Source: Cristatella mucedo
Taxonomy: Eukaryota; Bryozoa; Phylactolaemata; Cristatellidae
Direction of reading: 5' to 3'
Length of the DNA stretch: 64,000 nucleotides
NCBI GenBank assembly: GCA_009760855.2
Contig: WPIO01000016.1
Location: 5,167,001-5,231,000 of the forward strand
A program made the translations under genes and the position numbers. A model generated the notes under the pieces. The model saw nothing but the letters and a program-made list of their open reading frames with translations, did no database searches and was not told where the DNA came from. This document shows positions 1-11,650 of this stretch, piece after piece. How positions within the stretch are numbered: position 1 is the stretch's first letter; the number at the start of each line of letters is the position of its first letter.

Positions 1-390
1 ACCTCAAATCCATTGGATACCGCACTTTTAGTCCGTATGTTTCAAAAAGCCTGAAACTCACTCTCCACTTGAGTACCGATATCTCCTGACTTGGCCAACT
101 TTATAAAGAAACTAAAAACGCATATATTTATCACAGAATTTAGTGGGTCCCTTTGATTCATCCTTAACCTGCTTAGGCGTGCTGACACTATGCATGCTGC
201 CACTAACCATGCTTGCATGCTGACCCTGTGCATGTAACCCCTAACCATGTTATTCTTGTTGTTTATCGAGCATGCCACCATTAAACATTCGATCGTACTT
301 CCTTTGTAGCCAATGTTAAGCGCCTAGAAAGAGATTGAGTTGTCTGAGGGCCCTTTTTCAAATGTATCATTATTATTATTATTATTATTC
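1..390 (+). mobile_element. LINE A 3' end
   Basis: Starts in the last codons of a non-LTR reverse-transcriptase ORF (TNLKS, SPYVSKSLK), then the family 3' UTR with GCATGCTGACCCTGTGCATG, AAGCGCCTAGAAAGAGATTG and an (ATT)n tail. The 3' end style (GCGCTATA then ATT repeats) resembles the L2/CR1/Rex group. It is cut off by the window edge. Confidence 0.85.
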
Positions 391-2307
391 AAGCTATTTT
401 TTTGGGTTCGCCAAGCCTCTCAATATTATTTAATGCTGCCTTTATTTTGTGAAAGCCTACACTCCCCGCCATAACTTCCTAACCCCGGACAGAAGTTCAG
501 CTTAATGTTGGTGAAATGTGTTACCCTTTGCTCTTTTATGGATTTATGAAATTTATCTGAAATACTTAGCATCCGTTTAAACCTGTTGTTCAGCGCTCCA
601 TTACTTTTAACCACGTCAAAGAGTGACATATCGGCCTGCATCCTTCACGGTTTAGGGTGAATATCAGTAGATTGTAAATAGTAATAAAAACTAATAATAA
701 TCGTGGAAGCGTGCACCTAAAAAATCTTCGTTCATCTGTTTTGACTTCACCATTGCTCTTTAAAGCATGTCCTTTTTGATCAACCTTAAAGTTTCATCAC
801 TAAACTTGCGAGGCCAAGACTCACCTGCTTATGTTACGAGGTACAGTGTCGACCAGATACGCGTGCCTTTAAGAAGTTGTGTTCGGTTCTCGTGCTATAT
901 TCGTGTATATTATTATTTTATAATGCTATATGTAAGTGTATATTTTTCTTCTGTTTTTCTTTGAGGAGTACTCTTACAAAGAGACGATCGCTTAGATCGT
1001 ACAGGACAGTGATATTCGAGCCAAGTCAGCCCAAGAGCTGGTGAGATCGAGTCCTGGCCGTTTTGGCACTCCCTGAAAGTACTCCAACCTGTGAAGTGTG
1101 ACGCTTCCAGTTGGTGCACACTGCTGGTCGCTCTTGAAGGGCTGACCACCAGCGTTGCGTATCTCTCTCATTCACTCTGGCTCTTCTTCCTCCGTCTCTG
1201 GAGTCGAGCGCCGAGCTCCAGGCCCCCTGTAATTCACTACCATTGGACGTCCGCCGCCGTAATCTTGCTCCGACGTTCCTGTGCGAAACACTCTCCGGGA
1301 CCCCATTTCGCAACACAGAAAATCTCAAATCCTGTAGAGGCCTGCTTTCGGCTATGATGCATCCAGAGCCTGTATCTGAGAAGCAACTGATAACACGACA
1401 TGCTCTGACTCGACGCCATTCGAAGCAAACTAAAAACCCACTTCTCACCAAAAATGCATCGTCTGTGTGAATCTTCTTCTATTTGGCTACGTCAGCTTCA
1501 ATTTTTTCCATGTTTTTATCCTAATTGTATTGACATATTGCCTTAACCGATGTGAAGCTTTGATTCTCTAAGGGCGCTGTAAATATTTAATTGTCTTACT
1601 ATTTTCTTCTGTGCCACAAAGTCGCACAATGCTTGCTAATACCAGCCGACAGAATTCTCTGTGTCCAGATAGATTGATCGCGTTCGTTACCTAAACCCTG
1701 CACAAATTCAGTATCAATGACTGTTACTGTTCACATTTAGCCATGGACACCTGCAAGAAACGATTTGCATAGAAAAGCACAAGAATGCCATCCTGTGTCC
1801 CTGAGCACCGTGTCAGTGCGGATATGGTCGCTGCATTGGAGATTCAGTTATGGAGCTTACAGCGGAGGCTAGTACAGTGAGCTTTTAATAAAACCAATGT
1901 ATATGCTTGTCCGAGAAGGATTGCTGATCCCTTTTGACAATCGATGTCCTGGTTCCTGGTCTTGTAGATCTCTTTCCCTGATATGCGTAGGTCAGAGGAT
2001 CAGTCTTCCCATTGTTGATTCTGGAAACCCTTGACTGGGCTTGTGAAATATTGGTCTACCGTGCTCAGCCAATGTAGCCTGTGAGTTTTAAGATATATTC
2101 CGACTCTGGGTCCTCTTGTAGCCGCGATAGCGACCCTGAGAGTGTGAGATCGGGAATTTTTTTAAGTAGGGACCCACAAGGTCGTCTGGTTGTGGAATAT
2201 GCTGAAGTCAGATCTCAAGTCACGTTGGCCGAAATACTGCGTTTTCATTTCTTCTTTCAATTTATGAGAGTTTGCTGTATTCCAATTAAAATGCTGGGAA
2301 TTTAAGG
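391..2307. other. No gene recognised
   Basis: Only short open frames with no recognisable domain. Base composition is mixed, with no clear splice-bounded exon. Confidence 0.4.
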
Positions 2308-2795
2308 ATGCATCTTCGTCTGCGACTCCGTAAAGACAAAAGTGTGTTACGTTAGCACCTTCAGTAGCCAAAAGACCCAGTCTCGCGTAACAACGAGAAA
2401 GTGAGAATCGTAGCTGGGTTATGGGGGCAGCTGAGGTTGAGAGTTGTACGGAAGTAGCAGCATTGGACGGCTGAAAAAATTTGTTCCACAGTCAGTGGCA
2501 GGAGAAAAGATTTCTTTGCAAACGAATTTCGGAACCGTATTCCATAGCCTAGGACGTGCTGAGAAAAACCATCTGTCGCCAACTGTCACCAGCGGAGGAA
2601 TAGAAAGCTAATTTCTTGTCCATAGAATGATGACACGAATGATGACACCTGATGGCACGAGGTGACTGAAACCAGTGCACCAGCTCAACTAAGTATGAAG
2701 GATTCAAGCCATGGCAGGCCTTATGAGCTAGCGTATACACTTTACTCTGTATCCGTTGATAAACCGGGAGCCATCGCGGCTCCTTCAGCAAAAAC
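2308..2795 (-). mobile_element. LINE B fragment (3' part)
   Basis: The minus strand matches the LINE B end: an RPRLWNTVPKF-like stretch, the SLLRET region and the CTCCGT...GTTACG 3' region. It resumes at about 3,139 after an inserted LINE A copy. Confidence 0.75.
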
Positions 2796-3138
2796 TCCCT
2801 CCCGACCTGCGTCAGAACATCCCCTGACCTGACCACATTTAAAAGGAACCTAAAAACACACCTATTTAGGACAGTATTTAGCCGGTCCCTGTGATTCGTC
2901 CTTGGTGTGCTTATGCGTGCTGACACTGTGCATGCTGCCACTAACCACATTTGCATGCTGACCCGGTGCATGTCACCCCTAACCATATTATTCATTTTGT
3001 TTGTTTTTCAAGCATGATTTTACTTACCATTCAATTGCATTTCACTTTGCAGCAAATGTAAAGCGCCTAGAGAGAGATTAGGTTCTCTGAGGGCGCTTTA
3101 TCAAGTGAATTATTATAATTATTATTATTAAAGGAGAC
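2796..3138 (+). mobile_element. LINE A 3' end inserted into LINE B
   Basis: Family 3' UTR with CATGCTGACCCGGTGCATG, AAGCGCCTAGAGAGAGATTAG, GGGCGCTTTATCAAGTG and (ATT)n. It interrupts the LINE B copy: the flanks at 2,795 and about 3,139 are contiguous in the copy at 24.5 kb. Confidence 0.8.
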
Positions 3139-3350
3139 GCATGGTTGAGCCTAAGGCATTATTTGACTATCCTTGCAGCTATATTCATCACAAGCTGCAG
3201 AGGCTGGATGTCTTTATTTCGATTTTATTTTATTGCTCAACCAAAACTGAATTACAGTGGTTTAGTGGCCTAGATAGAACCAGGGAGCTAGTTGAATGCT
3301 TTGAAAGCCATCGAGGTAGGCCACCCCTAATCTTAGACGGGAATACGATT
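3139..3350 (-). mobile_element. LINE B fragment (5' continuation)
   Basis: TATCCTTGCAGCTATATTCA and CAGGGAGCTAGTTGAATG match 24,530-24,690 of the LINE B copy in intron 4 of the filament gene, in the same orientation. Confidence 0.65.
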
Positions 3351-4920
3351 AGATAGGATAGGATATATTAGACATCGGATCGGAAACACTGGCCAGCTGC
3401 GCAGGTAGACTCTTATTAATAAAACCTTCGAAATGTAAGCGCTTATCAAGCAGCCGCTCAACTTAAATAGTCTGTAGAAAGTCGTTACACTGATGTATTT
3501 ATTTTATTGAAGTTCTGAGCTCTCTACAAAGATTGAAGACGGAATTTAAACCTTAAAAAATCGGATTAGATAGCAAAGCAACATACGATGACTGCTCTAT
3601 TGAGTACATTTTTTGGTATTTGCATGGTTCGGTAGAGGTTTACTAGCATTTGCAAAGGAGTGCAAGTATAGTAGGAGAGAGATTCATTAACTGTGACTCT
3701 TTACTATAGACTGCATCTTATATCAGACTCATCCTTTGCGATATCCAGAGACAAAAGAGGTAGAGAGACAGAGACAGACAGACAGACAAACAGACAGGGA
3801 GAAAGAAAGAGAGACAGAAAGAGAAAGAGACTGAGACACACAGACAAAGACAGATAGAGAGAGAGAGAGAGAGACAGATGGCGACGTCCTCAAGTTAGCC
3901 TTCTTGTGTGCCGTAACTAACTCACGAGAAAGCAGAGAAATGTAAGTTGGCTGCTGCAGTACTTTGAGTCAACCAAGAAAGAGGATTGAGCTAAAACGAT
4001 TGTGACTTGAACTCAAGCTTCAATAGCGTCGAGTAAAAATTGAGTAACCCTGGTCGCCTCTATTGCCGTTGCTGCAGTTAAAAAGATTAACTTGACATCA
4101 CAATTTACATAATCTAAATACGGTCATGCTATGGCTAAGTGGTTTGCCTGGTCTCTTCAAAATATTTTAAAGATGAGTTTCTAGATAAAGCAAAGTATGC
4201 TTTTAAGTTTTACAAGTGATGTTCACTATTTTACGAGAGATGTGCGACCGAGCCACGTTTTAGCAAGAGAATGTCGGCCAGACAGCATTATTAAAACATA
4301 GTTTAGACAAAAACGGCTGTACGCACAGTGCGAAATGGTAGGGTAAAAAATAACTTCTTAGTCAAACATTTGTTCTGCTCTCCGTGACTTACACAGTCAT
4401 TGGAATTTCTCTGAAAAAATAATGCCGTCACCCTCCTGTCGTCGTATCCGTAATCTAAAGCGATGCTAGCCTGATTATTTAAAGCAGCATCTTTTCAGCC
4501 ATGTTAAGGTTTCCAGAAAACTTGGTTATCTCAAAGTGAAATAAGTGCCACTGTAGCCAACCTTTTCTTTCCAGAAAGGCAGCTACTAGTTTACGCGCAC
4601 GACGCGTCTTAGTTTAGATGGCCGCATCCATACGTCTACCAATCGCGTCCTTACTGCCGTAAGCAGCCGTTAGCGACGAACTCCCCTGCCCCTGCCCTTG
4701 AGTGGGATAACGCTGCGGCGAGGAATTTCCAGTAGGATTGATAGTAGAGATCTTGTCACTGGTGTACAGCATTTTAAACAAGAATGGCTAATTTTGGCGA
4801 GGGACCGTTGCCACTATACTCCCACCTCTGACAGGCAAGCAGTTTTGAGTAGTCAACCTAGCGTTTTATTTCAGCAGCTGCCTCCGCGGCATGACAATGA
4901 TCGCAGCTGTTTTTTCTTTT
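3351..4920. other. No gene recognised; GA-rich low complexity at 3,755-3,882
   Basis: The purine-rich part is made of GACAGACAGA and GAGAGA. The rest is unique sequence with no long open frame. Confidence 0.5.
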
Positions 4921-4924
4921 CTAG

Positions 4925-5158
4925 GAAATTAGTCTGCAGTTGACCATTGAGGCAGCGGATTTAGAGACTTTAGTAGAGGACTTGGCTACGCTTTCACACG
5001 ACACACAAGCCAGCGTGACGTCATCGATTCAAAAGGTAGCGAATTTGGAACTAAAGCTTGATCTAGAACTGCAGCATGCGAGACAGCGACAGGCCGATGC
5101 GTCCTTCTCAGCACTCAACTGCAACAACTCAAGCAAGCGCGGCAAGCGAGGGAATTAA
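4925..5158 (+). CDS. Possible terminal exon, function unknown
   Basis: A strong acceptor (TTTTTTCTTTTCTAG) is followed by 77 open codons and TAA. The peptide is Leu/Glu/Gln-rich and heptad-like (LQLTIEAADLETLVEDLATL, then NLELKLDLELQHARQRQ), so a coiled coil is plausible. It could instead end at AAG|GTAGCG (about 5,037), with later coding in the open frame at 5,240-5,455. No family recognised. It could be a real terminal exon or chance. Confidence 0.3.
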   Translation, partial: EISLQLTIEAADLETLVEDLATLSHDTQASVTSSIQKVANLELKLDLELQHARQRQADASFSALNCNNSSKRGKRGN

Positions 5159-5654
5159 CTCCCAAATGTTGAAGATCTAATGGGTTCTGTGGCATGTCAG
5201 AACGTCGGCAGCGTTGTTCTGTAAACTGCCGTCACTTTGTGCAAAATATACCAGCGCTCGAAATTTACTCTCGGTACTGCAGCCGCGACCGCTACAGCGA
5301 GTGCACGGTTCACCTACCCGCATGACTTAGTGCAAAGCATCCGAGACCGAAAGGGTTCCTTTAGTCTGGAAAATCAGAGGGTTCGAGCTGAGACATTGGC
5401 TTCTACAATAGAGTCAAGTGGAGACACAGCCAAGAATTCCGAGAGTATTATCTGATGTCTTTAAGTGCCAGTGAATGCAAGTAAGAAAAGCCAAGATTAT
5501 TAACGATTCGCCAAGTAGAGGCAAAAGGGAAACTTGGCTTAATAATTCTACTTACATTGCTAAGAACAACATCAAGAATTTTGACACCTACAGACCTCTT
5601 TTGTCGGTCAATAAATATTATTAGGTTAAATATAAATACAATTCATTTGCATAA

Positions 5655-5748
5655 AACCTTAAAAGAGCTTGATCTCTATTCAGGTGCTTCACCTATGCCG
5701 CAGGGGTCGAGCCCACGACCTTGGTTATCAAATAGATTCACCATGACC
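5655..5748 (-). mobile_element. SINE C fragment
   Basis: On the minus strand GGTCGTGGGCTCGACCCCTG is a tRNA B-box-like block, followed by GGTGAAGCACCTGAATAGAG. It directly abuts a LINE A 3' end on the other strand. Confidence 0.65.
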
Positions 5749-6078
5749 ACCTCGGTCAGTAATCCTGACTTGCGTCACGACATCTCCTGAATTTTCCACA
5801 CTTAAATAAGAAACTAAAAATGCATCTATTTATAATGGCATTTAGTTAGTTCCTGTGATTCGTCCTTTATGTGCTTATGCGTGCTGATACTGTACACGCT
5901 GCCAATAACCATACTTGCATGCTGACCCTGTGCGTGTCACCTCTAACCATGTTATTCTTGATGTTTAATGAGCATGCTATCACTAATCATTCGATCGTGC
6001 TTCCTTTGCAGCAAATGTAAAGTGCCTGGAAAGAGATCGAGTTCTCTGAGCGCGCTATATCAAATTGTTATTACTAAA
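5749..6078 (+). mobile_element. LINE A 3' end
   Basis: CGACATCTCCTGAA, CATGCTGACCCTGTGCGTG, GCCTGGAAAGAGATCGAG, GCGCTATATCAAATTG and a short ATT tail. Confidence 0.8.
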
Positions 6079-6472
6079 GGCGAGCCACTGGGCCAACCGG
6101 CTCGGAGATTATACACTTTTTTAGATTAGTGTTTTCTTTCATGAATTTGTCCCGCAGAAATTATGTTTAATGTGTGTATGCCAAAAGAGACTACGACCGG
6201 TACCCGCACGTTAAGAGGGGATGCAAGCAAATGCAAATAGCATGGCATAGGTGGTCTGTATTTTAGGCTTCAAATCGGGGCAGGGAAATGACTCGATTTC
6301 AATTGCGATCTTGTTCTCGTGTCACAGTTCAATCAAATGCATGCGCTATCTTTCGATATTAACTCTTGAAAATCTACTAAATCACTAGCTCTGGTCTTTG
6401 AGAAACTATTGTGTAACGATAAAGCGAGGCTTTTCTAGTAGGGCTAGTTTATCTGTAATGAAAGAAATATGG

Positions 6473-6605
6473 TTTGGTCTAGCGGTTAAGGTGCTCGCCC
6501 CGACCAAGCTCTAACTGAGGTAGTGGGCTCGAGCCCCGAGGCATATGTGAAGCTCCTGAATAGAGATTAAGTTCTCTTGGGACAATATATAAATGAATGA
6601 TATAT
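6473..6605 (+). mobile_element. SINE C, tRNA-derived
   Basis: The head TCTAGCGGTTAAGGTGCTCG fits the polymerase III A box, and GTGGGCTCGAGCCCCGAGG fits the B box. The tail GCTCCTGAATAGAGATTAAG then TTCTCTTGGG and TATATAAAT resembles the LINE A 3' end. As it is dispersed and the acceptor stem is not conserved, it is not a functional tRNA gene. Confidence 0.8.
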
Positions 6606-6804
6606 TTTATTTTAATAATAATTATTATTATAATATATTTGATAAAGCGCCCTCAAAAAACTCAGTCTCTTTCTAGGCACTCACCATGCACTGCAAAGTA
6701 AGCAAGCTCGAAAGGTTGGTGGTAGCGTGCTCAATAAACAAAAAGAATTTCAGGGTTAGGGGTGACATGCCCAGGGTCAGCATGCAAGTGCGCCCAGCAG
6801 TGAC
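6606..6804 (-). mobile_element. LINE A 3' UTR, distal part
   Basis: In reverse: (ATT)n, GATAAAGCGCCCTCAAAAAA, TCTCTTTCTAGGCACTCA, then GGTTAGGGGTGACATGCCCA. It is continuous with 6,966-8,430 apart from an inserted SINE D. Confidence 0.85.
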
Positions 6805-6965
6805 GCTTGGCACACTTGGTAAGGCGGTTGCATTTCAAGACCTCGGTCCCGATGTCGTGGGTTCGAATTCTGCAGCGATTCTTTATCGCCGCTGCAAGCG
6901 GTGGACAAAGCTGTAAAGGCTCTTCTTTCGTTATACAAAAGAGGCTGTTAAATCAGCTAATATTT
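6805..6965 (+). mobile_element. SINE D inserted in LINE A
   Basis: A box CTTGGTAAGGCGGTTGC, B box GTGGGTTCGAATTCTGC, body TTTATCGCCGCTGCAAGCGG, tail TATACAAAAGAGGCTGTTAA then ATCAGCTAATA. Flanks are LINE A 3' UTR on both sides. No clear target-site duplication seen. Confidence 0.8.
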
Positions 6966-8430
6966 TTTATTTAGTCGCACCATGCACAGTGGCAGCACGC
7001 ATAAGCACACTAAGGATGAATCACGTGGACCCGCTAAATGCAGTGACAAATATATGCATTTTTAGTTTATTTTTAAATGCGGTAAAGTTGGGAGATGTCA
7101 TGACACCAGTCGGGAGTGAGTACCAGGATTTGGGACATACAAACTAACGGCATGGTCTCCAAGGGATTTGAGGTTTGTACGAGGTATTGGTAAACAATTA
7201 GATTCCGAAAAGCGAGTGGAAAGATGCTTAGCCTGGTGGGGCCGTAGATCTGATAGGTAGGCTGGAGCCAGAGAATGTAGGGACCTAAAAGCGAGTGACA
7301 AAACCTTGAAGTCAATGCGTTCCTTGACTGGGTGCCAGTGCAGGTTGGCGAGAAGTGGTAAGATGTGGCACCTACGATGCTCACGACAGACAAGCCTAGC
7401 TTCAGAGTTGTGCACAAGCTGTATGTACCTGAGTGCACAGGCCGGTAGGCCAGCAAGCAGCGAGTGAAAGAGATGAAGACGGCATGTCACAAACGTATGG
7501 ACCAATTCAGATGTGGTATCCCTGTCTAAATAAGGCCGAATTTTATCAATCTTGTGTGGCTGAAATATGGCAGACTTGAGTGTGGAGCTGATGTGGTCGT
7601 CTAATGAAACATCACTTTGGAACAGGACGGCTCGATTTCGTTCCGATTCGACTAGACAAATGCTGACAGATTCAATTTTGAGCGTTGGCTTTATAATTTC
7701 TGAATCACACTTGGTTTTCCCATAGCTAGTAAGTTCATTTTATCATCATTCAAAATTTGTTGCCATCCATGTGCGGATGTCATCAATACATACAGCAAGG
7801 GACTTGAGAGAATTAGACGTGCTCGAGGGCTGGGGGGATCAAAGCAAAGGTACAGCTGAGTGTCATCCTCGTAGAAGTGAAAGCCTAGATTGTGCTTGGC
7901 AATCACATCGGCAAGAGGAAGAGTATAAACCGTGAAAAGAACCGGACCAAGCACGGAGCCCTGATTTACCCCATATTTTAGAGGTTTCTCGAATGATCTT
8001 TGTGCGTTCACATCAATACTCTGGAGTTTCTCACTGAGATAGGACCTAGACCGTGGCAGAGCAGTGCCAGTGATGCCCAGGCGAGATGAGAGGCGCTTAA
8101 GAAGGACTTGGTGCTCGATAGTATCAAAATCTGCCAAAAGATCTAGCAAAACAATTAGATATACTATTCAAGTCTGCATTCCTAAGTATATCGTTATACA
8201 CCGGAAGCAATGCTGACTCTGTTGGGTGATTAGCTTTAAAACAAGACTGGAACTAACTAGCAAGGTTTGAAGTTTCAATATGTGAGTTCAGCTGGTCTGG
8301 CACAACTCGTTCTAATGTCTTTGATAGAAGGTAGAAGGTAAGAAACGGTAGAAGGGAGACAGGGCGAAAGTTACTCAAGTTCTCTCGGTCTAGTACCCTG
8401 GATGTCGTTAATTGCTGACCTTTCCAGAGA
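6966..8430 (-). mobile_element. LINE A reverse-transcriptase region and 3' UTR, defective
   Basis: Minus-strand frames, broken by shifts and stops, give QGSVLGPVLFTVYTLPLADV, then FYEDDTQLYLC (the catalytic box has YEDD rather than YADD), then LHWHPVKERIDFKVLSLAF and LAPAYLSDL. These are the palm and C-terminal blocks of a CR1/L2/Rex-type non-LTR element. 5' truncated. Confidence 0.88.
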
Positions 8431-8461
8431 ATGCTGCAGAAGCATTATATAATTAAATAAT

Positions 8462-8512
8462 AGCATTATAGCATTATAGCATTATAGCATTATAACATTA
8501 TAGTATTATATA
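8462..8512. repeat. Short tandem repeat, unit GCATTATA
   Basis: About 5 copies of the 8-bp unit with one changed base, just 5' of the truncated LINE A. Confidence 0.85.
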
Positions 8513-9785
8513 ACTATAGTCTACGATAGGTTATATGACCAAAGACAACTAGGAATAGAACATTATTAAAGGATTAGCCGCTTGATCGGAAAAACAATTA
8601 GATTAGCTTTATAATTGCTATCGGCCACAAAGTTGCTGCACTAGAACGTCGTTAGTTGCTAACATACTTATGTCCGTACTAACTCGATAGAGTGTGGCTG
8701 TTTCCTAACCTATTCAGCATACTTAGTTTCTCTCTTTACCAGCTCACAGTTATACCGCGTTTCTGCAAAAACTTAAAAGAATATATAGGATCCTAACTTG
8801 ACTTCGAAACCTTGCTCTATAGTGTCTGTAAGTAGTAGATTGTAAAGTCCTTTCTGTCGGAGCAAAAGTCGGTGCAAATAAAAAGAGCTCACGCTCGGGT
8901 GAAGCTAGTTTCGACCTCGTGACGCTTGACCAGTGAGGCTCGGTCTTGAGTACAGACAACTGGACTGTCAGCAGCAGGTTTTACGGGCAGGTTTTTTAAG
9001 TATTAAGCTTTTTTTAAGGAGCAGGAGGTGGAGCTTAACGAGGATCCGGAAACGGAAAATACTATGGCGGCCTGCGTGACAAGCCTGCAGTATTTCCGGA
9101 AGGCGAAAGCCGGAGCTTCACGGAGAGAGAAGCGACCTAAAAATGAGCAGCCGTGTAACCTTGAACCTTGTAACCTGGAAGTCAATACGCTGCTTAATGC
9201 GGAGCAGCCAGTGCGGGTCGGCGAGAAACGGTGCAATATCGCACTTCCAGCCGCCGATACGGCAGAGTAGCTGATTGCAACTGATTCGTACGTATACGTA
9301 GTATACGTATTCAAGTATACGTATAGGTATAGCTCAAGATTGAGCTTGCAGGCGTTGGGTCAAGTACAAGTCTGCGCGGAATTCAAAGTGCACGCACCAG
9401 TTTAAACACGCACTAGTTCGTGCTTCGGCATCCCAAGCAAGGTAAGACCGATTTTTTTCTCGACGTTGCTTAGCGGAATGTAGGCAGACGTGACTGCGGA
9501 GAGGATGCAATCAACTACTGAGAAGTCGTTTTGCGACAGGACACGCATACTCCTCATTGAGGAGGCTACAGTAATGGCGATGAGCGGGCACATTTTGGTG
9601 ATTCGGATTTCACATTTGTGAGTAGCTCAATTTTTGGCCATGCCTAGAAGTTTCTTTTATACGTCGTGAAATTTGAGAAAATTTGCCACATTAAAAAGTA
9701 CAAATGTCAATAACGCCTCTGCAAGCCTACGAGGGACATTTTGAGACGCCGGAAGCAATGCTGGTAAGAATCAGAGTACAGTGAT
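8513..9785. other. No gene recognised
   Basis: An 80-codon open frame at 9,028-9,270 (+) has no recognisable domain and no clear splice sites. A short GTATACGTA-rich palindromic stretch lies at 9,290-9,330. Confidence 0.35.
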
Positions 9786-9789
9786 AGCT

Positions 9790-9868
9790 ATGCGTCATCC
9801 TTTACAGCATATTTAAGGTGCCTAGACAAAAATAAGGCTTTCTGACGGTGCTATATAGATTTTATTAT
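9790..9868 (+). mobile_element. LINE A-type tail, degenerate
   Basis: CATCCTTTACAGCATATTTA, GGTGCCTAGACAAAAATAAG, CGGTGCTATATAGATTTTATT. Only the tail is recognisable. Confidence 0.5.
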
Positions 9869-11095
9869 TTTGAATATTTTTTACCATCATCTTTATCTGT
9901 ATGAAAACGAAAGTTTCTAATTGGGCTTGGCAACTACATAGGCAAAAAGGAGAGTATGAAGATTTCTGGAAATGTTGTAGTAATATTTGGACATAGAACT
10001 GATCCATGAGGTTTTTCATGTATTTTAAGGTTGACCAAATGACCGTTGGCTGCGAAAACCTGCGCTCTGAAATGTGTCCGCTGTGATTGAACCTATACCT
10101 CGGCAGTGTTGCCTTCAGACGATCTGCTGAGGGTTTTACCGCCGCAGCTGGTGGGTAAAGCATGTACGTGCACCGCAGCGTACGAATTGTCGCCGGCTTC
10201 TGCAAAGCTCGACAGCGGCTGCGATATCGGCTGCGGCGCGTCCCACAGCGATTGGCCACTGGTCTGTCCTAGGAGAGAGAGAGAGAGCGCCCGGCACAGC
10301 TGCAGTGACAAATGCTGTGAATGAGCTCCTTGATGCTAAACAGCAGCCAGCCAGCCAGCGAGCTACAGTTGACAATCGGCAGAGAGAGAGTTTAGATTTA
10401 GATTTCTGCCGATTTATCTAAGAAGACGAAGGCGGATCCTCATTCTCACATCTAAGACTGCCGATTTAGCAGACAATCGGCCGAGATAATGGCCGCTGAG
10501 GTGACTCGAGCAGCCGCAGAAGTCTTGGTCGGGGCGACGGCAGCGGCCGAGATAATTGGCTGTCTCGATAGCGTCAGCTGACGACAGCAGCCGCTGAGGT
10601 GACTCGAGCAGCCTTATCGCGATTTAAATTCGCTCCCAAAGCCTGAAACTTAGTCGACAGGGACTTCGCGACATCTCATGACTATACCTCATTTAAAAAA
10701 AAGAGTCGGCCTGCTCTTCACAACTTTTGCTCCGTCCGTGTGACAGTCCTCTGTGTATTTGTGAATGCTGAAATTTCGTGTTAAAATAGAGGTAGAGGTG
10801 ATTCAGCCGCCTCGTGCGTATAGCAGCAGAAGAGCCGCAGCCTCGCCATAATCTTCTGTCTAAATGAGGCTGAATTGAATTAGCAAAAACCTTTACTTAT
10901 ACAAAAAAAAGTTAAGCCTCACCAATTGACACGCCTCTTTTTCAGCATATGCACAGTGCGTGAAAAAGAGGTTTTTTTTCTCAGGGGCACTATGCAAATG
11001 TTTCATTGCTATTGTAATTTTGGTAATTAATGCTTGCTTATAATTAATTTAGAAACAAGGCTTATTTGATATTAGATTAATGCTCATAAATTATG
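9869..11095. other. No gene recognised
   Basis: A duplicated block containing CCGCTGAGGTGACTCGAGCAGCC occurs at about 10,491 and 10,590. No exon seen. Confidence 0.4.
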
Positions 11096-11097
11096 CC

Positions 11098-11240
11098 CTG
11101 GTTTGACCCAGGGGTTAGGTCCTCGCCATCAACGACTGAGGGATCTAGAGCGATGATCTGAACCATCTAGAGCGTTTCGGCACATTTAACATTTTTAGAT
11201 AGAAATTGCGTTCTCTTAAGGGATCTATGCACAAGAATTA
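11098..11240 (+). mobile_element. Degenerate SINE C-like element
   Basis: GTTTGACCCAGGGGTTAGGTCCTCGCC resembles the SINE C head, and AGATAGAAATTGCGTTCTCTTAAGGG its tail. The B box is not well preserved. Confidence 0.45.
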
Positions 11241-11544
11241 TGAATTATGCACTTATGCTAGGGACCGCGGGATCGCTGGCATCTAGTGCTTCCATTCCTA
11301 ACCGCCATGGTTTTGGTGAGGGCACCTGCTACGACCGACAAAAGACCGTAGAAAAAGAAAATTGCCGCCTCGCCATATTTACACGGACTTGCAAGCATTT
11401 TAAAAAAAACGCGCTCAAAATATATAAAAAGAAGTTGACGGCTTTAGGTTTTAGGATTCAGATTTAAGGTTAGGCTTTTATATCGCCACAGCGGTCCATG
11501 TAAAGAGAGCAGGGCCGAGAATGTTGCTCTTCCCTGCAAGGATA

Positions 11545-11650
11545 ATAATAATAATAATAGCGCATTTTTCTAGCGCCATCGGAGAACTGAATCTCTCTCT
11601 GGGCACTTTATAGATGCTGCATAGAAAGCATTACCAAATGCTGTGCATGG
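11545..11650 (-). mobile_element. LINE A-type 3' tail
   Basis: (AAT)n, then GCGCATTTTTCTAGCGCC, AACTGAATCTCTCTCTGGGC and ACTTTATAGATGCTGCAT, reverse orientation. Confidence 0.55.

Noticed and set aside
6473-6545. tRNA gene
   Set aside because: A and B boxes are present, but the same head recurs with SINE bodies and no consistent acceptor stem or anticodon arm.
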